Shown one piece after another: positions 7,668-15,325 of a stretch of DNA of 64,000 bases. Source of the DNA: Allomuricauda sp. (GTDB taxonomy: Bacteria > Bacteroidota > Bacteroidia > Flavobacteriales > Flavobacteriaceae); the NCBI GenBank assembly GCA_003712125.1, contig RHLF01000002.1:930001-994000 (forward strand), given 5' to 3'. Below the pieces are notes generated by a model. It was not told the origin of the DNA. It did not search any database and was given only the letters and a program-made list of their open reading frames with translations. The translations under genes and the position numbers were made by a program. Position 1 is the stretch's first letter, and the number at the start of each line of letters is the position of its first letter.

Positions 7668-8543
7668 TTAGCAATGGGTCGCAATTTGGGTGAGGCTGAA
7701 TTGGATGAGCTCATCGATGGTCTTTGCCGGATTTTTTGAAAATTCTCCGGTAATTCGATTCGCCAACAAGGCGTTTAAAGAAACGGCCTTGTGCCCCAAA
7801 AGTCTTGCCAGACCGTAGATGCCAGCGGTTTCCATCTCCAAATTGGTAATGCGTTGGTCCTTATGGGCAAATTTTGACACCTGATCAATGAACTGGTCAA
7901 ATTGAAGCTTTCCTCTGAGTTTTCGACCCTGTGGGGCATAGAAACCGGCATTGGTTATGGTAACCCCAAATCGTATACGATTTTTTTCGAAGCTTGATTT
8001 CAACATGGGGTCGGCATCAAAGGTGTAGGGTTGTATTTTTTGGCCTGTCCATGCCATATGGTCCACAAAAGCATTATTCAAAGAGTTGTTTTGGAGGGCT
8101 TCACTGTCATAAAAATGCATGAGACCATCCATACCGATGGCCGACGTACTCAAGAGGAAGGTATCTACAGGAAGATCGGGCACCAAGGCGCCCGAAGTAC
8201 CGATCCGGATCAACGAAAGGCTGGTTTTATCGGCTTTGACAGTTCGGGTCGAGAAATCGATATTGACCAAGGCATCCAGTTCGTTCAAAACGATGTCAAT
8301 ATTGTCCGTTCCAATGCCCGTTGAGAGTACGGTAATGCGTTTTTTACCCAGGTAACCGGTATGGGTGGCAAACTCCCGACTTTGTTTTTGCACTTCGATC
8401 GAATCGAAATGTTGGGATACCTGAGCCACCCGTTCGGGATCCCCAACCGTGATTACGATAGGGGCCAGGTCTTCCGGAAGAAGTTGGAGATGATAAATAC
8501 TGCCATCAGGATTCAGAATCAGTTCTGAGTCACTGAGTTGCAT
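7668..8543 (-). CDS. Nucleoside phosphorylase
   Basis: A 291-residue PNP/UDP-family phosphorylase, which splits nucleosides with phosphate to base and ribose-1-phosphate. Visible are the phosphate/ribose segments (VITVGDPERV near residue 32; STGIGTDNIDIVLNELD; LIRIGTSGAL) and the nucleoside-pocket motif LEMETAGIYGLA. The absence of a clear purine Asp and the overall shape favour a uridine-type enzyme, but this is not certain. It starts one base after the stop of the DUF1835 gene and is co-transcribed with it. A 16-bp palindrome identical to the GntR operator core at 51446 lies inside the gene (7968-7983). Confidence 0.88.
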   Translation of the reverse strand: MQLSDSELILNPDGSIYHLQLLPEDLAPIVITVGDPERVAQVSQHFDSIEVQKQSREFATHTGYLGKKRITVLSTGIGTDNIDIVLNELDALVNIDFSTRTVKADKTSLSLIRIGTSGALVPDLPVDTFLLSTSAIGMDGLMHFYDSEALQNNSLNNAFVDHMAWTGQKIQPYTFDADPMLKSSFEKNRIRFGVTITNAGFYAPQGRKLRGKLQFDQFIDQVSKFAHKDQRITNLEMETAGIYGLARLLGHKAVSLNALLANRITGEFSKNPAKTIDELIQFSLTQIATHC

Positions 8544-8544
8544 G

Positions 8545-9477
8545 CTAGAGTTTTAGAATTCGCCCTGAATCCGAATTGTAAAGGAAGCTGTATTTCAAGG
8601 CACCTCCCAAATAGGTATCCGCATCGCGGATACTGGCGTAATGGTTGGTGGTTCCTTCCAATACCTGCTTGCCTTTTCGGCTTAGTTTAACCGGATTAAA
8701 CGAGGTGAACAGGGGTTTCATCTTATGCAAGACCCGTTCGTATTGGGTATCACCGAAACCGTAGCGCCCTTGATTTCGCAGGATGTTTCCGACCAATTCG
8801 CGTTGTGATCCCGACGTGCCCTCACTGGCAATCTGCAATACGGTATTCTCGATTTCGTTTAGGCCGTTTCTAATGGTTGGGAAACGTTTAAGGTGGGCCT
8901 TGACGGCCTCAGAAAGGTAGGTGAATTGAAAGTCTTGAAAGCTGCTCAGGTTCTCCAAACGTATCGGATTGTCACTACAGTACAACTGCCATACGTAATC
9001 GGCATATTCGATATCGTCTTGGGTGAGCTTGATGCGTTTTTCATACAGGGTCATCAACTGCTCATGGGTCAGCTCACCAAGCCCGTAAAGCCTGTCGGTG
9101 CCGTCTTCGTTGCCGCTACAGACCAATGAGATCTCCGCATGGCGGCGATGGGTCTTGAGCCAGCTTAACACCGCCAACATATTGATTTGGCAAAACAAAT
9201 CGTATTCAAACCACAAGACAATCTGGTCCTGCTGTTTGTGATTGCAGAGGGAGCGGTATTCTTTGAGGGTTTTTTCGACAAACCAAGATTTGGTGACCTT
9301 GTAGTTCTTGCTCAAAAATTCAAACCGCGTTTTCCAAAAAGATTCACTGCCTACATTGCACAATGTTTTGCCTTCGCAAAGCATTTCTCGCCATGTAATA
9401 ATGTCTCCTTTAAGCGGTAAAGATTTAAGTGTGGTCGTAAAACTGTCCCCATTGGTAATATGCAACAGTGATTTCAT
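8545..9477 (-). CDS. DUF1835 domain protein
   Basis: A 310-residue soluble protein. The opening LHITNGDSF, followed by WREMLCEG and a WFEYDLFCQINMLAVL segment, is the DUF1835 pattern. The C-terminal third matches the associated winged-helix-like DUF3658-type region (AHLKRFPTIRNGLNEIENTVL). The function is unknown. It is the first gene of a two-gene unit with the nucleoside phosphorylase (gap one base), but no functional link between the two is established. Confidence 0.75.
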   Translation of the reverse strand: MKSLLHITNGDSFTTTLKSLPLKGDIITWREMLCEGKTLCNVGSESFWKTRFEFLSKNYKVTKSWFVEKTLKEYRSLCNHKQQDQIVLWFEYDLFCQINMLAVLSWLKTHRRHAEISLVCSGNEDGTDRLYGLGELTHEQLMTLYEKRIKLTQDDIEYADYVWQLYCSDNPIRLENLSSFQDFQFTYLSEAVKAHLKRFPTIRNGLNEIENTVLQIASEGTSGSQRELVGNILRNQGRYGFGDTQYERVLHKMKPLFTSFNPVKLSRKGKQVLEGTTNHYASIRDADTYLGGALKYSFLYNSDSGRILKL

Positions 9478-9609
9478 TTTACTGTAGTAGTTTTCGTTGG
9501 TTAGAAGTTCTAAATGTAAGGGATAGGAAAAAGAAACAAAAATAATTTATCTAAAACCTTGTGTTTCAGGAAATAAATTTAACATAGGTCTCGAATTTTT
9601 GAGAAATTC

Positions 9610-9939
9610 TCAACCACCGACCCGTTTTACTCGAAATCCGTTTTCTTGCAAAAAGGCCATAATTCGATCGCGATAATCCCCTTGAATGATGATTTGATCG
9701 TTTTTGGTACTGCCCCCAACACCCAAAAGCGTTTTGATGTCCTTGGCCATTTTTTTGAAATCCGAAGCTGCCCCGTTATAACCTTCCAAAATGGTCACAG
9801 GTTTGCCTTTCCGTTTTTCGTATTTGCAGATGATCGGATCGTCTTGCAACCAATACTTGGGTTTCGCCGGTTTGGCCGAATCGCTGGGTTCGGGAACGTG
9901 ATCGGGAAAGAGGTTTTTGAGTTGGTCTTGCAGATCCAT
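9610..9939 (-). CDS. SUI1/eIF1-like translation factor
   Basis: A 109-residue protein whose C-terminal ~75 residues match the SUI1 fold (KRKGKPVTILEGY; KDIKTLLGVGGSTKNDQIIIQGDYRDRIMAFL), including the GVGG loop and the final GFRVKRVGG. Bacterial members (YciH) influence start-codon fidelity. The Asp/Pro-rich N-terminal ~30 residues are a linker. It follows the 2OG-oxygenase gene with a one-base gap. No canonical terminator was found in the 130 bp downstream. Confidence 0.9.
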   Translation of the reverse strand: MDLQDQLKNLFPDHVPEPSDSAKPAKPKYWLQDDPIICKYEKRKGKPVTILEGYNGAASDFKKMAKDIKTLLGVGGSTKNDQIIIQGDYRDRIMAFLQENGFRVKRVGG

Positions 9940-9940
9940 C

Positions 9941-10891
9941 TTATTTTTTTATGAGTCCCAATTCGATCAAGCGCTCGTTCAGATAGCCGCCAGCCGTAAT
10001 GTCTTCAAAGGCCTTGGGATGCTCTGCATCGATACATTCTTCCAAACAGTTCAAGGGCATTTCACTAACGGGATGCATAAAGAAGGGAATGGAATACCGT
10101 GAGGTGCCCCACAATTCACGTGGTGGGTTCACCACCTGGTGTATGGTAGATTTTAGTTTGTTGTTGGTCAATCGCGACAACATATCACCCACATTGATCA
10201 TGAGTTGATCGGGTTTGGCAATGGCATCTACCCATTCGCCCTCGTGGTTTTGCACCTGAAGACCCTTGCCATGGGCACCCATCAAGAGGGTGATCAAATT
10301 GATATCGCCATGGGCGGCTGCACGCACCGCATTTTTGGGTTCTTTGGTAATGGGGGGATAGTGAATGGGGCGTAAAATGGAATTGCCATTCTTGATGTAC
10401 CCATCAAAATAAGTTTCTTCAAGGCCGATATGCAAGGCTAGGGCCCGTAGCACATATTTCGCCGTCTTCTCCAACATCTGGTAGGTCTCTTTGCCCACTG
10501 CATTGAATTCGGGCAGCTCATTGACCGTTATGTTATCGGGGTACTCTTCCTCAAGTTTCGGATTGTCCTCCACATACTGCCCAAAGTGCCAAAATTCTTT
10601 GAGGTCACCGACCTTACGACCCTTGGCATGCTCTTTACCGAAGGAGGTGTAGCCCCGTTGCCCACCAATTCCTTCAATCTCATAGGCATCCTTTACTTCC
10701 TGGGGAAGGCCAAAAAACTTTTTGATCTCGGCATAGAGTTCATCTACCAGGGCATCGGAAAGAAAGTGCCCGCTGAGGGCCACAAAACCAATGTTCTCGA
10801 ATGCGGCTCCTATTTCGCGAATAAACTTTTGTTTTTGCTCGGCATCGCCCGATACAAAATCCTGGAGATTTACACTTGGAATGGCACTCAT
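9941..10891 (-). CDS. 2OG-Fe(II) dioxygenase, isopenicillin-N-synthase family
   Basis: A 316-residue non-haem iron oxygenase. It has the N-terminal DIOX_N region (residues 5-110) and the Fe(II) triad His194, Asp196 (AHGDINLITLL) and His251 (TIHQVVNP). The 2-oxoglutarate-binding pair Arg265-x-Ser267 (RYSIPFF) is also present. The fold suits oxidation of a small molecule, but the substrate is unknown. It is the first gene of a unit with the SUI1 factor. A TATTTTTG box 22 bases upstream of the start is a good promoter. Confidence 0.9.
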   Translation of the reverse strand: MSAIPSVNLQDFVSGDAEQKQKFIREIGAAFENIGFVALSGHFLSDALVDELYAEIKKFFGLPQEVKDAYEIEGIGGQRGYTSFGKEHAKGRKVGDLKEFWHFGQYVEDNPKLEEEYPDNITVNELPEFNAVGKETYQMLEKTAKYVLRALALHIGLEETYFDGYIKNGNSILRPIHYPPITKEPKNAVRAAAHGDINLITLLMGAHGKGLQVQNHEGEWVDAIAKPDQLMINVGDMLSRLTNNKLKSTIHQVVNPPRELWGTSRYSIPFFMHPVSEMPLNCLEECIDAEHPKAFEDITAGGYLNERLIELGLIKK

Positions 10892-10913
10892 GACTTCTGG
10901 TTTTAGGTTCTAT

Positions 10914-10921
10914 CAAAAATA
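10914..10921 (-). promoter_or_regulatory. -7 box for the dioxygenase gene
   Basis: Read on the minus strand this is TATTTTTG, a perfect TAnnTTTG match 22 bases before the ATG at 10891. A TTTTG about 23 bases further upstream could serve as the -33 element. Confidence 0.5.
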
Positions 10922-11001
10922 CATATTCTAGGGCAACCTTTTTTCAAAAGCTATTTCAAAAATCCCTTTTTATGCTACTTTTACTTCCTCAAAATAACCA
11001 C

Positions 11002-12978
11002 ATGCGCTACCACATCGAAGGTCTTGATACAGAACTGCTCTTAAAGTTGTATAAAGACATGCTCTTACCCAGGATGATCGAGGAAAAAATGCTCATCCTA
11101 CTGCGGCAAGGTAAAATCTCGAAGTGGTTCAGTGGCATAGGGCAGGAGGCCATCTCGGTAGGGGTGACCAATGCCCTGAAGCAGAGCGAATACATCCTGC
11201 CCATGCACCGCAACCTGGGGGTATTCACCACACGAAACATCCCCTTGAACCGGTTGTTCTCGCAGTGGCAGGGCAAGGCCAGTGGATTTACGCAGGGGAG
11301 GGACCGGAGTTTTCATTTTGGCACCCAAGAGCATCGCATTGTGGGGATGATTTCCCATTTGGGACCTCAAATGGGGGTGGCCAACGGTATTGCCCTGGCC
11401 GATTTGATCCGGAAACAAAAACGGGTCACCGCCGTTTTTACGGGAGAAGGGGGTACCAGTGAGGGTGATTTCCACGAGGCACTGAATGTGGCCTCGGTTT
11501 GGAACCTTCCGGTGCTGTTCTGCATCGAAAACAACGGGTACGGCCTGTCAACCCCGACCAACGAACAATACAATTGCGAAGATCTGGTGCAGCGGGCCAA
11601 AGGCTATGGCATGGAATCGCGCATCATTGATGGCAACAACATCTTGGAGGTCTATACCAAGGTGAATGAACTGTGCAAAGCATTGCGCAAGCGACCCCGA
11701 CCGGTTTTATTGGAATTCAAAACCTTTCGGATGCGTGGCCATGAAGAGGCGAGTGGTACCAAATACGTACCGGCCAAATTGATGGACAGCTGGGCCAAAA
11801 AAGATCCCATTTCCAATTATGAGGCATTCTTGCTCGAAGAAAAGGTGCTGACCAAAAAGAAAATGGCGGCCTTTAAGGAAACCATTACGGCCGAAATCGA
11901 AACCCACTTGCAGACCGCCTTTGCGGAATCGATTATTGCTTTGGATGAAACCAAAGAGTTAACTGATGTTTTTCAACACTATGATTATGAAGAACATAAA
12001 GAAAATGAATCGGCAAGCAATATCCGTTTTGTAGATGCCGTTTCCCAGGCCTTGCACCAGAGCATGGAAAAGCACCAAGAGCTCATCATCATGGGGCAAG
12101 ATATTGCCGAATACGGGGGCGTTTTTAAGATTACCGAAGGCTTTGTCAAGGATTTTGGGCGCAATCGGGTGCGCAATACGCCCATTTGTGAGTCGATCAT
12201 TGTATCGACCGCCATGGGACTGTCGATCAACGGCATGAAATCGATTGTGGAGATGCAGTTTGCTGATTTTGTCACCTCCGGCTTCAATCCCATTGTGAAT
12301 TATTTGGCCAAGGTACATTACCGCTGGGGGCAAAATGCCGATGTGGTCGTGCGCATGCCCTGCGGGGGTGGCGTAGGGGCAGGGCCCTTCCATTCGCAGA
12401 CCAACGAGGCCTGGTTTACCAAAACCCCAGGACTCAAGGTGGTGTATCCTGCCTTCCCACACGATGCCAAAGGCCTGTTGAACACCGCCATCAACGATCC
12501 CAATCCGGTGCTCTTCTTTGAGCACAAAGGATTATACCGAAGCGTATATGGCGACGTGCCCAACGATTACTATACGATTCCTTTGGGCCAGGCCAATCGC
12601 CTTCGGGAAGGGGAGGACCTTACCGTGGTCACCTATGGTGCCGGCGTGCACTGGGCCTTGGAGACTTTGGATAAACACGACCATATTCGCGTAGACCTGC
12701 TTGATTTACGTACGCTGCAGCCGTTGGATACCGAAGCGATTTTTACCTCGGTACGCAAAACCGGAAAATTGATCATCCTGCAGGAAGACACCCTGTTCGG
12801 GGGTGTGGCCAGTGATATTTCGGCCCTGGTGACCGAAAATTGCTTTGAGGCTCTGGATGCACCCATCCGTCGGGTGGGCAGTTTGGAAACACCGGTTCCC
12901 TTTGCCAAGACCCTCGAAGAAAATTTCTTGCCCAAAAAGCGTTTTGAAAGCACCTTGCTCGACCTTTTTGCCTATTGA
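11002..12978 (+). CDS. Fused 2-oxoacid dehydrogenase E1 alpha-beta
   Basis: A 658-residue fusion of the two E1 subunits of a branched-chain-type 2-oxoacid dehydrogenase. The alpha half (to about residue 340) has the thiamine-diphosphate motif GEGGTSEGD...ENNGYG and the RMRGHEE phosphorylation-loop-like segment. The beta half begins at about residue 345 (NIRFVDAVSQAL) with the GQDIAEYGGVFKIT and RNTPICES motifs and ends in the transketolase-C domain. E1 decarboxylates the 2-oxoacid and acylates the lipoyl E2; no E2 or E3 is adjacent. A longer frame opens at 10972, but its ten extra residues are unlike the family, so Met at 11002 is preferred. Confidence 0.93.
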   Translation: MRYHIEGLDTELLLKLYKDMLLPRMIEEKMLILLRQGKISKWFSGIGQEAISVGVTNALKQSEYILPMHRNLGVFTTRNIPLNRLFSQWQGKASGFTQGRDRSFHFGTQEHRIVGMISHLGPQMGVANGIALADLIRKQKRVTAVFTGEGGTSEGDFHEALNVASVWNLPVLFCIENNGYGLSTPTNEQYNCEDLVQRAKGYGMESRIIDGNNILEVYTKVNELCKALRKRPRPVLLEFKTFRMRGHEEASGTKYVPAKLMDSWAKKDPISNYEAFLLEEKVLTKKKMAAFKETITAEIETHLQTAFAESIIALDETKELTDVFQHYDYEEHKENESASNIRFVDAVSQALHQSMEKHQELIIMGQDIAEYGGVFKITEGFVKDFGRNRVRNTPICESIIVSTAMGLSINGMKSIVEMQFADFVTSGFNPIVNYLAKVHYRWGQNADVVVRMPCGGGVGAGPFHSQTNEAWFTKTPGLKVVYPAFPHDAKGLLNTAINDPNPVLFFEHKGLYRSVYGDVPNDYYTIPLGQANRLREGEDLTVVTYGAGVHWALETLDKHDHIRVDLLDLRTLQPLDTEAIFTSVRKTGKLIILQEDTLFGGVASDISALVTENCFEALDAPIRRVGSLETPVPFAKTLEENFLPKKRFESTLLDLFAY

Positions 12979-13082
12979 GCAGCCGCCGTTCGTCTATTTT
13001 AACATGAGCTTAACAACCTGTCACGGCAATTTCTGTGTCTGAACCGTATATCATTACGAATACAGCTAAAACAAATCTTATG

Positions 13083-13562
13083 ATGAAAAAAACAACACTG
13101 CTGTTGTGGGTGGTGGGCATGCTTGTCATGTCTTGCTCCGTCAGCAAATCTGCGCGAACACAACGTAACCTGTTCAGTGGTTCTTGGTCGTTGGACAGTG
13201 TTTCCTATGAGAACAACTCTGGCAATTTTCAATCCACTTTATTTGGTGACGCCCGCGATATCTGCTTCGAGGGCAGCGATTGGTTTTTTAGGGACAACAA
13301 CAGTACAGGTCGGTATACCATCACCTCAGGCAGTCTGTGCCAGGGCGGTGACCGCTTTTTCCGTTGGTCGGTGGTCGAACCTGCCGATCGCCTGAGCCAA
13401 CTGCAGTTCAAGTTCATTGATGAAAACCGAAAGGACATTGCTGGGGGTACCGGCTATCGGTTGGACATATTTAATTTGACCGAACAGCAAATGACCTTAA
13501 AATCAAATGTTAGGGTAGATGGGGAGCCCATCACCATAGTCTATCAATTCTCAAAAAAATAA
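13083..13562 (+). CDS. Lipocalin-like lipoprotein
   Basis: A 159-residue protein with a lipoprotein signal ending at Cys18 (LVMSC). The mature part contains NLFSGSWSLDSVSY followed by alternating strands to a final ITIVYQFSKK, the layout of small Bacteroidota lipocalin-like domains. The frame extends upstream to 13035, but those 16 residues precede the signal peptide and lack support; ATGATG at 13080-13085 is the real start region. It is two bases from the next gene and forms a unit with it. The ligand is unknown. Confidence 0.65.
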   Translation: MKKTTLLLWVVGMLVMSCSVSKSARTQRNLFSGSWSLDSVSYENNSGNFQSTLFGDARDICFEGSDWFFRDNNSTGRYTITSGSLCQGGDRFFRWSVVEPADRLSQLQFKFIDENRKDIAGGTGYRLDIFNLTEQQMTLKSNVRVDGEPITIVYQFSKK

Positions 13563-13564
13563 AT

Positions 13565-14257
13565 ATGAAAAGCTATCTCACAAAAACAACCGTTCTGCTC
13601 TTGACCTTTGGTTTGGTCATGGGCTGTGGCACCATTAAAAATGCCAATAACAAACAAAAGGGAGCCGTCATAGGTGCCGCTGGAGGCGCGGTGATCGGTG
13701 GTGTTATCGGCAATAATGTCGGAAAGGGCAATACCGCCCTAGGGGCCATTATCGGTGCCGTGGTCGGTGGTGCGGCCGGAGGCTATATTGGCGACCGAAT
13801 GGACCGTCAGGCCGAGCGCATCGAAGAAGAAATACCAGGTGCTGAAGTAACCCGCGTAGGCGAGGGGATCAATGTGACCTTTACCGAGGACGCAGGGGTT
13901 TATTTTGATACCAACAAATCGGATGTAAAAGGCACCTCGGCCACCACCTTGAACAAATTGTCAGACATTTTTAAGGAATACCCCAACACCATTATTTTGG
14001 TCGAAGGCCATACCGATAGTGCAGGTCCTGAGGATTACAATTGGGGACTATCGCAAAAACGGGCAGAGTCGGTTACCAACTATTTGGTGAACCAGGGCAT
14101 TGCCGGTTCGCGCTTTACCACCAAGTGGTATGGGGAAACCCAACCCAAAGAGAGCAATGAAACCGCTGCGGGCAAGGCCAAAAACCGTAGGGTAGAGCTG
14201 GCCATTATGGCAAGCGAAGAACTGAAACAAGAGGCGTACCGCGAAACCAAAGGCTAA
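13565..14257 (+). CDS. OmpA-family lipoprotein with glycine-zipper segment
   Basis: A 230-residue envelope protein with a lipoprotein signal (FGLVMGC, Cys21). A Gly-zipper segment (about residues 33-80, many GGxxGG and AGGAVIGG steps) follows. The OmpA C-terminal peptidoglycan-binding domain comes last (about 105-222), including VEGHTDSAG and SQKRAESV..YLVNQGI. It probably anchors the outer membrane to peptidoglycan. It follows the lipocalin-like gene by two bases, and a strong terminator closes the unit. Confidence 0.92.
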   Translation: MKSYLTKTTVLLLTFGLVMGCGTIKNANNKQKGAVIGAAGGAVIGGVIGNNVGKGNTALGAIIGAVVGGAAGGYIGDRMDRQAERIEEEIPGAEVTRVGEGINVTFTEDAGVYFDTNKSDVKGTSATTLNKLSDIFKEYPNTIILVEGHTDSAGPEDYNWGLSQKRAESVTNYLVNQGIAGSRFTTKWYGETQPKESNETAAGKAKNRRVELAIMASEELKQEAYRETKG

Positions 14258-14278
14258 CCGTTTCCAGTCACTCAACCT

Positions 14279-14310
14279 AAAATCCCGATGCGACCCATCG
14301 GGATTTTTTT
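14279..14310 (+). terminator. Rho-independent terminator after the OmpA lipoprotein gene
   Basis: A GC-rich stem ATCCCGATG/CATCGGGAT with a five-base loop is followed by a run of seven T, about 20 bases after the stop codon. Confidence 0.85.
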
Positions 14311-14409
14311 GGCCCAAGGGTGGGGCAATCACCGAAGAAATGGGTCATGCACCCCAAAAATGGGAGTTTCGCAACACGCTTGCTTATCTTGAAGGCAGAA
14401 CACTAGAAG

Positions 14410-14739
14410 ATGAAAAAGACAACCGTTATGGGGTTGTTGTTTGTATTCGTTTTGGGCAGCTCATGGGGCATGGCCCAACGCAAACGCAACTTCGATACCT
14501 ACAGTGAACAGGTACCCAAGACCTTGGTGGGCCAATTTGAAATGGCATTGGATGTGGACGAATTCAAAAAAGACAGCCTACGCCAAAAGTATAGCGCCCA
14601 TATTACCGAACTGCAACAGGCCATCGATACTTTAGACATTTCAGACCGCAAACGACAGCGGTTGTTGGCCATCGTAAAGGTGAATCCCTTTGACGAACGG
14701 CTGTTACAGGCCATGGCCGAAAGTAAAAAAGGCAGGTAA
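14410..14739 (+). CDS. Small secreted protein, unknown (109 aa)
   Basis: A Sec signal peptide of about 22 residues (MKKTTVMGLLFVFVLGSSWGMAQ) is followed by a charged helical domain of about 85 residues (DEFKKDSLRQKYSAHITELQQAIDTLD...). No Cys or known motif is present. Probably periplasmic. It is monocistronic, between the OmpA terminator and the next small gene. A trailing LLQAMAESKKGR is basic. Not recognised. Confidence 0.65.
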   Translation: MKKTTVMGLLFVFVLGSSWGMAQRKRNFDTYSEQVPKTLVGQFEMALDVDEFKKDSLRQKYSAHITELQQAIDTLDISDRKRQRLLAIVKVNPFDERLLQAMAESKKGR

Positions 14740-14875
14740 ATCCCGGTTTTTTAAGACCACAAACCCATACGAATCCGTTTCGTTCCAAGAAATTAACGAA
14801 ATGGCAACATGCTGCTGTCAGATAATTCGTAACTTAAGGCTACCTAAGTAATAATAAACAACACCTAGTAGTGTA

Positions 14876-15202
14876 ATGGGCGAGCTGGTCACGAATACAC
14901 CCATAGATTACCACCAATTGGTGCTCAAAATCGAGCGCCATCAGAGCATGCTGCACAATTTTTCGGAAAAATTGGGCTCGTATACCTGTGAGCCGACCGA
15001 CTACCAATGCTTTACGCAGGTCAGTGACTTAAAGTATAACATTCGAGAACTGTTGGAAGACCAACAAGGCGTGTTGGCGGCGATTCGAAACAAAGCGAAC
15101 GATTTAAACTTGGTAAAGGCCATAAACGAACTCTTTGAACGTTTTGGTCGGATAGAACAACAAATAGCGGCATATCTGATTGCTACAAACCCATACCAGT
15201 AG
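14876..15202 (+). CDS. Hypothetical helical protein (108 aa)
   Basis: A cytosolic-looking 108-residue protein without signal peptide or membrane segment. It is mostly helical with heptad-like leucines (LKIERHQSMLHNFSEKL; LFERFGRIEQQIAAYL) and has one CEPTDYQC pair of cysteines. It could be a small coiled-coil adaptor. An AT-rich stretch with frequent TAA follows the gene. No family is recognised. Confidence 0.55.
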   Translation: MGELVTNTPIDYHQLVLKIERHQSMLHNFSEKLGSYTCEPTDYQCFTQVSDLKYNIRELLEDQQGVLAAIRNKANDLNLVKAINELFERFGRIEQQIAAYLIATNPYQ

Positions 15203-15325
15203 GTGGGCTTTCAAATATCCTATTTTACATAATATAAATTATAGTTCAATTATGGTTATGAATAAAACTGCGAAATACTACCGTATTTAATATAATTACA
15301 GCTATGAAGCCTTAGGCTCAAACCA

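Noticed and set aside
11098-12525. Several long antisense frames over the E1 gene
   Set aside because: They shadow a strongly conserved gene in high-GC codons; no start signals or known motifs.
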